A stretch of 64,000 nucleotides of DNA, taken from NCBI RefSeq assembly GCF_900108515.1, contig NZ_FNWW01000006.1:124001-188000 (forward strand), given 5' to 3'. Below are positions 51,540-62,047 of this stretch, piece after piece. Position numbers and translations under genes: made by a program. The DNA is from Halobacillus karajensis. Its GTDB lineage: Bacteria; Bacillota; Bacilli; Bacillales; Halobacillaceae. How positions within the stretch are numbered: the first letter of the stretch is position 1; every line of letters starts with the position of its first letter. The notes under the pieces were generated by a model. That model had not been told where the DNA came from. It was given only the letters and a program-made list of their open reading frames with translations, and ran no database searches.

Positions 51540-52061
51540 ATGGTCGTAACTATACACCCTTGCTTTCATTGGATTGGGTTTCATATCACTTCAAGTCTTC
51601 TTCAAGAGGGAATGGAAGTAGTCGGTATTGATCCGATCAGCGATAGAAAAAAGGACCTATTATATATGTTTGTCGGAAGAAACAGTAACTTTCAGCACTT
51701 TTATAATATAGAAGATAAAGAAAACCATATCCAGCGCACAAAAGGGGAGTGGGAGATAGAGATTTGGGAAGAGGGGTTACTCGTGAAAGGCGAAAATTAT
51801 GAGGAAGAATGGATTGAATTTCCTCTTTTATATGGAGAGTGGATGGACCTCCACCCTACCGAAAGTGAGGATCAGTCTGATTTGAAAAGATGGATCCTTG
51901 ATAAGGAGGCTGTGTATATAGGTGACTTTTTAGAAGATTTTCTAACGAGTCTTTTTAACCAAGAAACATTCAATAGAAGGGAAAGAAAGCTGGAAGAGGA
52001 GACACTTAATGAAAGAATTAAATCGCTTTGGTGTTGTGATCAGATGTTGAAAAAAGTCTAG
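51540..52061 (+). CDS. Hypothetical protein upstream of med
   Basis: 173 residues, strongly acidic (many Glu, Asp, Trp). The opening VVTIHPCFHWIGFHITSSLLQEGMEVVGIDP looks like the first beta-alpha-beta of a nucleotide-sugar epimerase-type fold, but the glycine motif is lacking and the rest shows no dehydrogenase pattern. Good ribosome binding site gaggagg. B. subtilis has yjaV at the same position before med; homology is possible but not confirmed. Confidence 0.7.
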   Translation: MVVTIHPCFHWIGFHITSSLLQEGMEVVGIDPISDRKKDLLYMFVGRNSNFQHFYNIEDKENHIQRTKGEWEIEIWEEGLLVKGENYEEEWIEFPLLYGEWMDLHPTESEDQSDLKRWILDKEAVYIGDFLEDFLTSLFNQETFNRRERKLEEETLNERIKSLWCCDQMLKKV

Positions 52062-52150
52062 GGCTTTCCGTCCTGGTCATTTACTTTTATAGTGAAATAA
52101 ATGTAGAATAGTGAGAGGATAAAAGTAGCGGTATTTAGGAGTGCTTGAAT

Positions 52151-53107
52151 GTGAAAATACAGACAATCATGATCCTCTCTCTATTATTTTCCCTTGTGGC
52201 CTGTGATGGTCTATCGCTTTATCAGAAGGATGTAAAGGTCGGAATGCTCGTTGAGACGACCATCCATGATCAGGCGTGGGGGCAGCAGGGGTACAAGGGA
52301 TTGCAAGCTATACAGGAAGAATATGGGGTAGATATATATTTCAAAGAAGGCATAAGAACCTATAATCAAACCGTTCAGGCGGTCGATGAATTTTCCAGCA
52401 AAGGGATTGAGGTTATATTCGGTCATAGCAGCTTATACGGTAACCATTTCAAAGAGCTTAGAAATGCATATCCTGATATAGAATTTATCTATTTTAACGG
52501 ACAATACTCTGCAGAAAATGTTACAAGCCTCAATTTTGATTCTCGAGCGATGGGCTTTTTTGCAGGAATGGTTGCAGGTGAAATGACAAAGACTGACCAT
52601 GTTGGAATTATAGGTGTATTCGAATGGCAGCCGGAAGTGGAAGGATTTTATGAAGGAGTTATTCATCAGAATCCCGACGCTGATGTTGAGATTTCATTAA
52701 CTAACAGCTGGGAGAATATTGATATGGCCCTTATGTATTATGATGTAATGAAAAAAGAGGGTGTGGATGTCTTTTATCCTGCTGGAGATGTATTTAATGT
52801 TCCAGTCATTGAACAAGCTCAGAATGATGGCAATTATGCGATCGGATATGTACAGGACCAATCCCATGTCGCGCAAAATACAGTATTGACAAGTACGGTT
52901 CAGAAAGTGGATGAAGTATATAAATTAGCCATGGAACGGTATATGAATGATGAACTCTCAGGGGAGATGCTTACTTTTGATTTTCAGGAAGGCGCTATTC
53001 AAATGGGTGAATACAGTCCTGCAGTCCCCGAAGATATTCAATCAGATATCAAAGAATTAGTGGAACAATATAAGGAAACGGGCGAACTGCCTGAAAGAAA
53101 CCTCTGA
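52151..53107 (+). CDS. med: Med, lipoprotein regulator of comK (BMP family)
   Basis: 318 residues from GTG 52151 (taggag 9 bases upstream; TTG 52145 is too close). Lipobox LVAC (Cys at about 18). The rest is a basic membrane protein (BMP)-type substrate-binding fold: VGMLVETTIHDQAWGQQGYKG (about 30-50), FGHSSLYGNHF, GIIGVFEWQPEVEGFYEG (about 157-174). B. subtilis Med raises comK expression. In B. subtilis comZ follows in the operon; here it is missing. Confidence 0.88.
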   Translation: MKIQTIMILSLLFSLVACDGLSLYQKDVKVGMLVETTIHDQAWGQQGYKGLQAIQEEYGVDIYFKEGIRTYNQTVQAVDEFSSKGIEVIFGHSSLYGNHFKELRNAYPDIEFIYFNGQYSAENVTSLNFDSRAMGFFAGMVAGEMTKTDHVGIIGVFEWQPEVEGFYEGVIHQNPDADVEISLTNSWENIDMALMYYDVMKKEGVDVFYPAGDVFNVPVIEQAQNDGNYAIGYVQDQSHVAQNTVLTSTVQKVDEVYKLAMERYMNDELSGEMLTFDFQEGAIQMGEYSPAVPEDIQSDIKELVEQYKETGELPERNL

Positions 53108-53134
53108 ACTGCGTGACAGGATCAGAGGTTTTTC
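53101..53134 (+). terminator. Terminator of med
   Basis: cctctga / tcagagg, 14-base loop, then ttttt; the first arm overlaps the last codons of med. Confidence 0.8.
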
Positions 53135-53194
53135 ATATCCAAGACCAGGTAATGCCCTTTTGGAAGTATTACATCCATGAAGCGGGAAAGGTAT

Positions 53195-53371
53195 TTATTT
53201 TTTGAATTTGTCAATCATAGGTTTGATCATTGGAGATACAGACTTCCAGGTTTTAGATGCTTCTTGAAAAAGGTCAGGGAGATTTGGTTGAGGTTTTTCT
53301 TCTTTTTTATTTTCTTCCTGTTGGCGGAATCCCCAGAAATCATCAAAAGGGGATGATTTTCTTTTGTCCAT
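53195..53371 (-). CDS. Small hydrophilic protein (58 residues)
   Basis: Starts MDKRKSSPFDDFWGFRQQEE, then a Lys/Glu stretch and a helical end TWKSVSPMIKPMIDKFKK. Strong Shine-Dalgarno gaggaggtg 8 bases upstream. It sits where comZ would be, but on the other strand and not ComZ-like. Family unknown. Confidence 0.65.
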   Translation of the reverse strand: MDKRKSSPFDDFWGFRQQEENKKEEKPQPNLPDLFQEASKTWKSVSPMIKPMIDKFKK

Positions 53372-53483
53372 ATAAGCACACCTCCTCTACTATAAGGTAT
53401 GTAATGGTTGTCGTTCTTGTTGTAGGCAGAAGCTGTAGATTAAATAGTGAGGATCCTCTTTTAAGAGCAAACTTCATGAAAAC

Positions 53484-53512
53484 TTGCAGATTGATTACAG
53501 ATGAATTAAAAT
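53484..53512 (+). promoter_or_regulatory. Sigma-A promoter of fabHF
   Basis: TTGCAG 53484-53489, 17 bases, TAAAAT 53507-53512. Confidence 0.7.
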
Positions 53513-53529
53513 TAGTACCAAGTCATAAG
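53511..53529. promoter_or_regulatory. FapR operator
   Basis: attagtaccaagtcataag resembles the FapR site (TTAGTACC plus inverted half). It overlaps the end of the -10 box. FapR senses malonyl-CoA. Confidence 0.75.
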
Positions 53530-53566
53530 AATTGATATAAGATATTACCTTTAAGGGGATGAATAT

Positions 53567-54505
53567 ATGAACGCAGGATTCTTGGGCGTTGGACACTTCG
53601 CGCCAGAAAAAGTTCTGACCAATAAAGATTTGGAAAAAATAGTGGATACAAGTGACGAATGGATCCGTACTCGTACAGGGATCGAAGAACGCCGCATTGC
53701 ATCAGAGGATATGGACACTTCAGATATGGCTTTACGTGCCGCAGAAGAGGCCTTGAAGGATGCAAATCTTGAGGCTAAAGATCTTGATATGATTATGGTA
53801 GCTACTGTTACTCCTGACACCCCTTTTCCATCTGTTGCGACAATGCTGCAACATCGGCTTGGGGCTAATAAGGTCGCGGCTATGGACTTAAGTGCAGCGT
53901 GTGCGGGCTTTATGTACGGAGTGATTGCTGCGAAACAATTTATCGAGACAAATGCCTATAAGAATATCCTAGTTGTCGGCGTAGAGAAGCTTTCTAAAAT
54001 TACGGATTGGTCCGACCGTAACACATGTGTGTTATTTGGCGATGGAGCAGGCGCAGCTGTCATTGGACCTGTCAGTGAAGGGAAAGGCATACTTTCCTTT
54101 GAACTAGGTTCTGACGGAACTGGAGGGCCTCACCTTTACCAAACACCGGAAGACACATTGTTTATGAATGGGCGTGAAGTCTTTAAATTTGCTGTCAGGC
54201 AGATGCCGGAATCCTCGGTCAATGTCGTCAAGAAAATTGGCTTGAGTGAACAAGACGTTGATTATTTAGTGCCACACCAGGCGAATATAAGAATAATGGA
54301 AGCGGCTCGTCAACGATTAGGTATCCCTGAAGAAAAAATGTCAACAGCTGTTAAACGCTACGGAAACACGTCCTCTGCATCGATTCCAATTGCTTTGTCA
54401 GAAGATGTGAAGGCAGGTAAAATAAAAGAAAATGATTTAGTTGTTCTTGTCGGATTCGGCGGCGGGCTCACTTGGGGAGCAGTTGCCCTCCGATGGGGGA
54501 AGTAA
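53567..54505 (+). CDS. fabH: Beta-ketoacyl-ACP synthase III
   Basis: 312 residues. Catalytic triad: C112 in [11 protein letters not shown], His in VPHQANIRI (about 237) and Asn in RYGNTSSAS (about 267). It condenses acyl-CoA with malonyl-ACP to begin fatty acid synthesis. Followed at 19 bases by fabF, as in B. subtilis fabHA-fabF. Ribosome binding site aaggggatg. Confidence 0.96.
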   Translation: MNAGFLGVGHFAPEKVLTNKDLEKIVDTSDEWIRTRTGIEERRIASEDMDTSDMALRAAEEALKDANLEAKDLDMIMVATVTPDTPFPSVATMLQHRLGANKVAAMDLSAACAGFMYGVIAAKQFIETNAYKNILVVGVEKLSKITDWSDRNTCVLFGDGAGAAVIGPVSEGKGILSFELGSDGTGGPHLYQTPEDTLFMNGREVFKFAVRQMPESSVNVVKKIGLSEQDVDYLVPHQANIRIMEAARQRLGIPEEKMSTAVKRYGNTSSASIPIALSEDVKAGKIKENDLVVLVGFGGGLTWGAVALRWGK

Positions 54506-54524
54506 TCAAGGAGGAATAAAATAA

Positions 54525-55766
54525 ATGGATAAACATCGTGTGGTTATTACCGGCATGGGAGCAGTAACTCCAGTCGGTAATACTGTTGAAGAAATGTGGG
54601 ACAATATTAAAAATGGCGTATCAGGCGTCGGAGAAATTACCAAGGTGAATAAAGAAGATTATCCTGTTCATGTTGCAGCAGAACTGAAAGATTTTGATCC
54701 ATCTGATTATGTAGATCGAAAAGATGCACGTCGCATGGACCCGTTTGTTCAATATGCGATGGTTGCTGCACATATGGCGGTTGAAGATGCCAATCTTGAC
54801 ATCAACGATGATGTCGCTCATAGGACGGGAGTCTGGATCGGGTCAGGAATAGGTGGAATGGGCACATATGAATCCCAATTTGAAACATTTCAGAAAAAAG
54901 GTTACCGTCGCGTCAGTCCTTTTTTCATTCCTATGATGATTCCTGATATGGCTGCAGGGCAAGTGTCCATTGCACTTGGAGCGAAAGGCATTAACTCCTG
55001 TACCGTAACGGCCTGTTCCTCGGGAGCAAACTCCATCGGTGATGCTTTTAAAGTCATTCAGCGTGGGGATGCTGATATTATGATTGCTGGTGGTACAGAA
55101 GCTCCGATGAACAAAATGTCCTTTGCCGGGTTTGCTGCTGCTCGTGCATTATCTCTTAATGAAGACCCTCAATCGGCAAGCCGTCCGTTTGATAAGAACC
55201 GTGATGGTTTTGTTATGGGAGAAGGAGCAGGTATTCTTGTGATGGAGACACTGGAATCTGCTAAAAAACGCGGGGCTAAGATTTACGGAGAATTAAAAGG
55301 TTACGGATCTACGGGAGATGCGTACCATATTACTTCTCCTGCACCTGAAGGAGACGGGGCGGCTCGCGCCATGAGACAAGCCATCGATGATGCTGGAATA
55401 AATCCTGAAGATATTGATTACTTGAATGCGCACGGTACTTCAACCGAATTGAATGATAAATTTGAAACCCATGCAGCGAAGACAGTCTTCCAAGAACATG
55501 CCAACAAATTGGCGATTTCATCAACGAAATCCATGACTGGTCACTTATTAGGTGCTGCAGGAGCGGTTGAAGCTGTCATATCCTTGAAGGCAATTAATGA
55601 AGGGATTTTACCTCCTACCATCAACTACGAAACACCAGATCCGGAATGTGATTTGGATTACATTCCTAACGAAGCGCGTAAGCAGGAAGTAAATGCCGTC
55701 ATGAGTAATTCTCTTGGTTTCGGTGGTCACAATGCGAGCTTGATTTTTAAAAAATATGAAGAATAA
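54525..55766 (+). CDS. fabF: Beta-ketoacyl-ACP synthase II
   Basis: 413 residues. Catalytic Cys C164 in [10 protein letters not shown], His in [11 protein letters not shown] (about 304) and in [12 protein letters not shown] (about 341). Elongation condensing enzyme of fatty acid synthesis, also the main target of temperature-dependent control of unsaturated chains in other bacteria. Ribosome binding site aaggagg. Cotranscribed with fabH. Confidence 0.97.
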   Translation: MDKHRVVITGMGAVTPVGNTVEEMWDNIKNGVSGVGEITKVNKEDYPVHVAAELKDFDPSDYVDRKDARRMDPFVQYAMVAAHMAVEDANLDINDDVAHRTGVWIGSGIGGMGTYESQFETFQKKGYRRVSPFFIPMMIPDMAAGQVSIALGAKGINSCTVTACSSGANSIGDAFKVIQRGDADIMIAGGTEAPMNKMSFAGFAAARALSLNEDPQSASRPFDKNRDGFVMGEGAGILVMETLESAKKRGAKIYGELKGYGSTGDAYHITSPAPEGDGAARAMRQAIDDAGINPEDIDYLNAHGTSTELNDKFETHAAKTVFQEHANKLAISSTKSMTGHLLGAAGAVEAVISLKAINEGILPPTINYETPDPECDLDYIPNEARKQEVNAVMSNSLGFGGHNASLIFKKYEE

Positions 55767-55769
55767 GAA

Positions 55770-55804
55770 AAAATCCCGATGCCATCCCTTGGCATCGGGA
55801 TTTT
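55770..55804. terminator. Bidirectional terminator fabF / LCP gene
   Basis: aaaatcccgatgcc / ggcatcgggatttt, 14 perfect pairs. Confidence 0.95.
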
Positions 55805-55805
55805 G

Positions 55806-56843
55806 TTATTCTTTTTCAAAAAATTCCTCTAGGGTCTGCCTTGTTTTTATTTCGTCATGATTCAATACAAGGCCAATTGGATAAGGTTTCCTGTCGTCCC
55901 AAACATTATCTGTTGTAGGGATACTTAACATATCGATAGATTCCACTGGATTTAGAATCATATTTTTACCAATTTGGAGGATTAGACTTCCCCCTATATT
56001 TGTATCAATGTATGGTTGGATATTGCCGATTAAGCGCGGTGCTTTCAACACCCCTTGAAAAGAAAGGAGCTCATCTTTCATCAATTGAATCACCTTTTGT
56101 TGCCTCTCTACCCTTGCAAAATCCCCTCTTGCATCACTGCGGTATCTGACATATCCCAGCAGTTCTTTGCCATCCAGGGTTTGTGGCCCTTTCTCTAACT
56201 GTATATTCGTCGTTTTATCTGCTGAAGTATATTGCATGTCTTTCTCAACATCGATATCAACCCCATCAGGAGATAAAGTGTCAACAATTTGGGTGAATCC
56301 ATTAAAGTCGATAATGGAATAATACTCCGTATGAATTCCAAAATTTATTTCAATCGTCTCTCGAAGGAGTTCGGGACCACCCAGAGCGAAGGCTGCATTC
56401 AGCTTATTATAGCCATGACCAGGAATATCTACATAAAGGTCGCGCATTAAAGAAACGACTTTAGCTTCTTGATCTTCCGTGTCGTACTCTGCGAGCATGA
56501 TGGTATCTGTTCTCGCCATCTCAGAACCTCTCTGATCTACTCCAAGAAGGAGAACCATGAGTTTTCCATCTCCGTTATCTTTTCCTTTAAATTCATCCTC
56601 ATAAATGCTTTCTACCGTTTCCTCAGGTTCTATATCTTCTGCAGCAGAAGCTTGTTTGTTCATAGCCTGGTGTTTACCTGCAAGATACTCGTAGCTAGAG
56701 TATCCAATAATGAGTAGAAATAAGAAGGCATATATCCCTATGAATACCTTGCGTTTACGTCTTTTCTTATTTCGTTTCCGCAAGGCTCTTGACTTTGCCA
56801 ATGTCATCATCCTTTCAAACCTTTTCCGGTAGTCAAGCATCAT
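55806..56843 (-). CDS. LytR-CpsA-Psr (LCP) family wall polymer ligase
   Basis: 345 residues. A very basic cytoplasmic start (RKRNKKRRKRK), one membrane helix (about 34-54), then the LCP domain: MVLLLGVDQRG and RTDTIMLAEYD (about 95-122), SLMRDLYVDIPGHGYNKLNAAF (about 132-153), and VRYRSDARGDFARVERQQ (about 230-247) with the pyrophosphate-binding Arg. LCP enzymes attach teichoic acids or other polymers to peptidoglycan outside the membrane. The start is uncertain: ATG 56843 lacks a clear ribosome binding site; ATG 56807 is an alternative. Confidence 0.9.
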   Translation of the reverse strand: MMLDYRKRFERMMTLAKSRALRKRNKKRRKRKVFIGIYAFLFLLIIGYSSYEYLAGKHQAMNKQASAAEDIEPEETVESIYEDEFKGKDNGDGKLMVLLLGVDQRGSEMARTDTIMLAEYDTEDQEAKVVSLMRDLYVDIPGHGYNKLNAAFALGGPELLRETIEINFGIHTEYYSIIDFNGFTQIVDTLSPDGVDIDVEKDMQYTSADKTTNIQLEKGPQTLDGKELLGYVRYRSDARGDFARVERQQKVIQLMKDELLSFQGVLKAPRLIGNIQPYIDTNIGGSLILQIGKNMILNPVESIDMLSIPTTDNVWDDRKPYPIGLVLNHDEIKTRQTLEEFFEKE

Positions 56844-56990
56844 TGAATCTATAATAAGAGCTTGTCTGTTATTTAATGTACCTGTTATTGGTATCGAAGT
56901 AAAGGCTAGGATTTAAAGGCAATTCACCGCATGACAAGGGGTTTGCTTTCATAAGATAGCAGTAGGAGGACGAGCCGGAGGGATGAATAT

Positions 56991-57191
56991 ATGTGGTATT
57001 GGTTGCTGCTTTTAACAGGTTTTGGACTAGCTGTAGCAGGGGGAACGGTAACGATAACGTATTTAAATCTTGTCCCTGCCGGTTTAAGCTGGATCGAATT
57101 TATAATTTTATTAAAGTCCCGTGTGGAATGTTATTTATTCCCAATTGGAATGGTACTCATAGTGGTAGCTTTAATTCTTATGGATGATTAA
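56991..57191 (+). CDS. Small membrane protein (66 residues)
   Basis: Two hydrophobic helices (about 2-24 and 50-63) around a short loop KSRVECYLFP. Ribosome binding site ggagggatgaa before the ATG. The overlapping 64-residue frame at 56993 is its shadow. Similar to unnamed two-helix proteins; no function known. Confidence 0.65.
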   Translation: MWYWLLLLTGFGLAVAGGTVTITYLNLVPAGLSWIEFIILLKSRVECYLFPIGMVLIVVALILMDD

Positions 57192-57281
57192 TTTTCTAAA
57201 ATATGGTTTCAAAGAATAAAAAAGCCAGCATTGGTCATAATGTAACCAAAAGAGATCACCGAGTGAAAGTGAGGGTCCAAA

Positions 57282-58043
57282 ATGTTATACATGCATGATC
57301 TGTGGGTGAACTGGTTTGAAGGTGAAGAGAATGGGTATAACGTCTGTCGTTTTCATGAATGGAGAAAAGAGGATGGCATCGAGTTGATTGATCAAATTCC
57401 TCTTATTTTGATCAGTGATGAATTATTCAATTTTATTGAGAATGATCTACAGGATTTACCCGCTTCACTGCTTCAGGATGTTCATCGCAAAACGTATATG
57501 AAGAAAAACCAAGAACGTCATACCGTAGAATACGCAGCGGTAGTCACTAATGGAAAAGATGTTATTGTATTTGATACTATCGGTTACACTCTTCCGGTTA
57601 AAAAGAGCCGTCTCATTCCGAGGCAGGAACGTTTGGTCTTTGAAATGGTTCAAGGGAAAGAACCAGCGCACTATATAATAGAAGAAAGAATCACCAAAGA
57701 GCATCATATTTTATCTCTCGCACCTAAGAAAATGTCAGGATTGACAAGGAGAGAGCGTCAATTAAAGCAATTGCTGATGATGGCACTCGACCAATTAAAA
57801 CAGTCCGATCATCCTGAAGAAATTCGTTATTGGCTGACAGAATGGGACCCAGCCCAATATCCAACCATTAAGCAATTTTCCAATGAAGAGGCATGGGAAC
57901 GTTTATATGAAGGAACGTGTAAGGGATGGTCAAAGGCTCACGAAGAATTATGTAAGAAAATGGTGAAAGGGCAACCGTTCTTTGAAACGATTTGGCAAGG
58001 GGAGAATGAACAAGTCTCACAACATATGAAGAGCCAGAATTGA
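57282..58043 (+). CDS. yjbA: YjbA family protein (UPF0736)
   Basis: 253 residues. Opening MLYMHDLWVNWFEGEENGYN and the block DTIGYTLPVKKSRLIPRQE (about 98-116) and LTRRERQLKQLLMMALDQLK (about 163-182) match B. subtilis YjbA closely. Function unknown. Convergent with trpS as in B. subtilis, though there the neighbours are app and opp genes. Confidence 0.93.
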   Translation: MLYMHDLWVNWFEGEENGYNVCRFHEWRKEDGIELIDQIPLILISDELFNFIENDLQDLPASLLQDVHRKTYMKKNQERHTVEYAAVVTNGKDVIVFDTIGYTLPVKKSRLIPRQERLVFEMVQGKEPAHYIIEERITKEHHILSLAPKKMSGLTRRERQLKQLLMMALDQLKQSDHPEEIRYWLTEWDPAQYPTIKQFSNEEAWERLYEGTCKGWSKAHEELCKKMVKGQPFFETIWQGENEQVSQHMKSQN

Positions 58044-58074
58044 GTACATAAGCTCAATTCTGGCTCTCTTATTT
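58031..58074. terminator. Terminator between yjbA and trpS
   Basis: gagccagaattgag / ctcaattctggctc, 14 perfect pairs; the 5' arm overlaps the yjbA stop. Confidence 0.9.
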
Positions 58075-58078
58075 TCTA

Positions 58079-59352
<1,274 letters not shown>

Positions 59353-59358
59353 GTAAAA

Positions 59359-59387
59359 ATTATATAGGATTATAGCATGATATGCAA
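59359..59387 (-). promoter_or_regulatory. Sigma-A promoter of the T-box-trpS transcript
   Basis: On minus strand TTGCAT (59387-59382), 17 bases, TATAAT (59364-59359). Confidence 0.85.
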
Positions 59388-59391
59388 GTGC

Positions 59392-59763
59392 TTATCCTGA
59401 ATAATAAATGAAAAGTAATGCCACTAAGCCGGCACTTAACATAAACCCATGGAATAAAAAAAACTTGGGTAAGGACTTATGAATCGTCTGAGAGGGGAGA
59501 GGTTTCTCTTTCCAGTCATCCAAATAATCTTTTTGTTTTGACATACGATTGGAGAACCTGCGAAAGCCGTACGTTATTCCATCAAAGAACCCTCCGCGAA
59601 CTACCCACATGATAATTCCGATAAATATATAGAAATAAGCGATATAGAAAAGCTGGTTAATGTAATGAAGCAGGTCATAAACAGGTGCGAGGGCGATAAA
59701 TAGTATGGTAACTAAAGCAATGTTGACCGCGAACATTACCCATTTATTTTTCATGATGCTCAC
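59392..59763 (-). CDS. DUF3899 family membrane protein
   Basis: 123 residues with three membrane segments (about 7-28, 37-56, 100-121). The middle RGGFFDGITYGFRRFSNRM (about 56-74) is the DUF3899 signature. Function unknown. Its stop is immediately before the trpS promoter, so the two could be partly cotranscribed. Confidence 0.85.
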   Translation of the reverse strand: MSIMKNKWVMFAVNIALVTILFIALAPVYDLLHYINQLFYIAYFYIFIGIIMWVVRGGFFDGITYGFRRFSNRMSKQKDYLDDWKEKPLPSQTIHKSLPKFFLFHGFMLSAGLVALLFIYYSG

Positions 59764-60098
59764 AAAAGATCCACCTTTCTGAAAAACTCAACTATTATTA
59801 TACCATGTTTTATTAATACAAAGGAATTAGCTGCGGGGTGAATAGACTGAAAATTTCGCTTTGGCAAAAACTTGTATGAGATATTCAAACGCTTTAACGT
59901 ATAACCGTGATAAATAACATTCTTTAAAGTTCCATATCTTTTTTTATGCAAATACGCTTATAAATAATAAGTTTAGGACGTAAATATTGTAAAATAAACT
60001 AGGTAATTAGTCTCATTTTATGTTATTGAAACGTAATAATGGTGGGAATCCTGAAACTTTTCAGAAAAAAAGGTAATGCAAAATAGTTAGAAAACTTG

Positions 60099-60128
60099 TA
60101 TAATTCGATATGTGGACGAAATCCCACA
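60099..60128 (+). promoter_or_regulatory. Probable oppA promoter and small leader hairpin
   Basis: TATAAT at 60099-60104 with a weak atgcaa at 60076; tgtgg / ccaca hairpin at 60111-60128 lies in the leader. The rest of the 405 bases between the DUF3899 gene and oppA is AT-rich, and I see no gene in it. Confidence 0.45.
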
Positions 60129-60168
60129 TCAAAATTTAGAAAATTATTAGGGGAGGTCATTTTCTATC

Positions 60169-61860
60169 ATGAAAAAGACAAATTGGTTATTGCTAGTACT
60201 TGCTCTAGTACTTAGCATGTTCCTCGCAGCATGTTCTGGGGGTTCTGACGATACGTCAAACTCCACTGATGATGCTGAAACAGAGGATACTTCTTCAGAA
60301 GATGATGCCGCTGCGGGAGACAGCGAGCAAGTACTTAATATTACAGACAGTGCTGAGATTCCAACAATGGATGCATCTCTAGCTACTGATGCTGTAGCAT
60401 TCCAATGGTTAGGTTCTACCACAGATGGTCTTTATCGTCTAGGAGAGAACGCTCAACCAGAACCAGGAATTGCTAAAGACCACGAAGTAAGTGAAGATGG
60501 TCTTACTTGGACATTCAACCTTCGTGAGGATGCTGTTTGGTCAAACGGTGATCCTGTAACTGCCAATGATTTCGTATTTGCATGGCAACGTGCTGTTAAT
60601 CCAGATACAGGTTCTGAGTACGGTCCATATATGATGGGTGGCATTATTAAAAATGCCCAAGCGATCGTAGATGGTGAAGTACCAGTGGAAGAACTTGGTG
60701 TGAAAGCTGAGGATGACCATACACTAGTTGTAGAACTTGAAAAGCCTGTTCCTTACTTCGAATCCCTTACTACATTTGGTACTTTCCTTCCAATGAATCA
60801 AGCATTCGTTGAAGAACATGGTGATCAGTACGCGCTAGAAGCAGACACGCTTCTTTCCAACGGACCATTCGTTCTTACTGAATGGAACCATGGTGAAGGC
60901 TGGACGCTTGAAAAGAACGAAGATTACTGGGATGCAGAGAACGTAAAACTTGAGAAAATCAACGTTAAAGTTGTAAAAGAAACGTCCACTGCTGTAAACC
61001 TATATGATACTGGTGAAATTGACCGTGCTGGTCTTTCAGCAGAATTTGTAGACCAATATCGTACTTCTGATGATTTTGTAATCGATGAAGAACCAACATT
61101 GTTCTACTTGAAGATGAACCAGGAAAACGAAGTATTGGCAAACGTCAATGCACGTAAAGCGATTCAAATGGTCATCGACCGTCAAGCTATGGTTGATGTT
61201 ATCTTGAACAACGGTTCCATTCCATCTGCAGGTCACATCCCGCAGAACTTTACGAAACACCCTGAAACTGAAGAAGATTTCCGTGAACTTAATGGGGATC
61301 TAATTGAGACAAATGTTGAAAAAGCTCAAGAACTATGGGCTAAAGCGAAAGAAGAGCTCGGACAAGATGAAATTGAGCTAGGTTACCTTGGTGGTGACAC
61401 TGAAGTGGCTTTGAATATGGATGCCTACATTAAGGATCAGCTTGAGCAGCTTGAAGGGTTAACTGTGAAAGTTCAATCAGTACCTTTTAAAGAGCGTCTT
61501 GCTCGCGATGAAGCCATGGATTATGACATCCAAAACTCTGGATGGGGACCTGACTACATCGACCCGAATACGTTCTTGAACATGTTCGTAACTGATGGTG
61601 GCAACAATAAGACTGGTTATTCTTCTGAAGAATATGACGGTCTGATCGAAAAAGCGAACACTGAGCTTGCCCAAAAGCCAGTAGAGCGTTTCGAAACATT
61701 CCTAGAAGCTGAGAAGATGCTTATCCAGGAAGACGCAGTTCTTGCACCTCTTTACCAGCGTGCAAAGGCTCGACTTTGGAAGCCATATGTTAAAGGAGTC
61801 ATTGCCCAGCCAATGGGACCTGACTTCACTTACAAGTATGCTTATATCGAAGGTAAATAA
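60169..61860 (+). CDS. oppA: Oligopeptide-binding lipoprotein OppA
   Basis: 563 residues. Lipobox LAAC (Cys at 22), then a Ser/Thr/Asp-rich acidic linker to about 50, then an SBP family 5 domain: IPTMDASLATDAVAFQWLGSTTDGLYR (about 64-90) and WTFNLREDAVWSNGDPVTANDF (about 113-134). It binds peptides outside the membrane and passes them to OppBC. In B. subtilis opp uptake also serves peptide signalling for sporulation and competence. Ribosome binding site aggggagg. Confidence 0.95.
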   Translation: MKKTNWLLLVLALVLSMFLAACSGGSDDTSNSTDDAETEDTSSEDDAAAGDSEQVLNITDSAEIPTMDASLATDAVAFQWLGSTTDGLYRLGENAQPEPGIAKDHEVSEDGLTWTFNLREDAVWSNGDPVTANDFVFAWQRAVNPDTGSEYGPYMMGGIIKNAQAIVDGEVPVEELGVKAEDDHTLVVELEKPVPYFESLTTFGTFLPMNQAFVEEHGDQYALEADTLLSNGPFVLTEWNHGEGWTLEKNEDYWDAENVKLEKINVKVVKETSTAVNLYDTGEIDRAGLSAEFVDQYRTSDDFVIDEEPTLFYLKMNQENEVLANVNARKAIQMVIDRQAMVDVILNNGSIPSAGHIPQNFTKHPETEEDFRELNGDLIETNVEKAQELWAKAKEELGQDEIELGYLGGDTEVALNMDAYIKDQLEQLEGLTVKVQSVPFKERLARDEAMDYDIQNSGWGPDYIDPNTFLNMFVTDGGNNKTGYSSEEYDGLIEKANTELAQKPVERFETFLEAEKMLIQEDAVLAPLYQRAKARLWKPYVKGVIAQPMGPDFTYKYAYIEGK

Positions 61861-62047
61861 TAGAGATAGTAATTCCAACCGCATATAGGCTTGCTTTACA
61901 GGGGAAGAGAGTATATGTCCAACGTGTTGGCGTATGCTCTCTTTTTCCCTGCCATCAAATTATTCTGATTATAGACAAATTTCTGTCAATTCAAACAAGA
62001 CAATAATAAAGAAGGTTTGTAGGTATATACATTCGGAGGTGTTTAAT

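Noticed and set aside
56993-57187. 64-residue frame overlapping the small membrane protein
   Set aside because: Two bases off the frame at 56991, which has two clear membrane helices and a better ribosome binding site.
60147-60422. 91-residue Ser-rich frame opposite the start of oppA
   Set aside because: Serine richness results from the antisense of the acidic, Asp/Ser-rich OppA linker.
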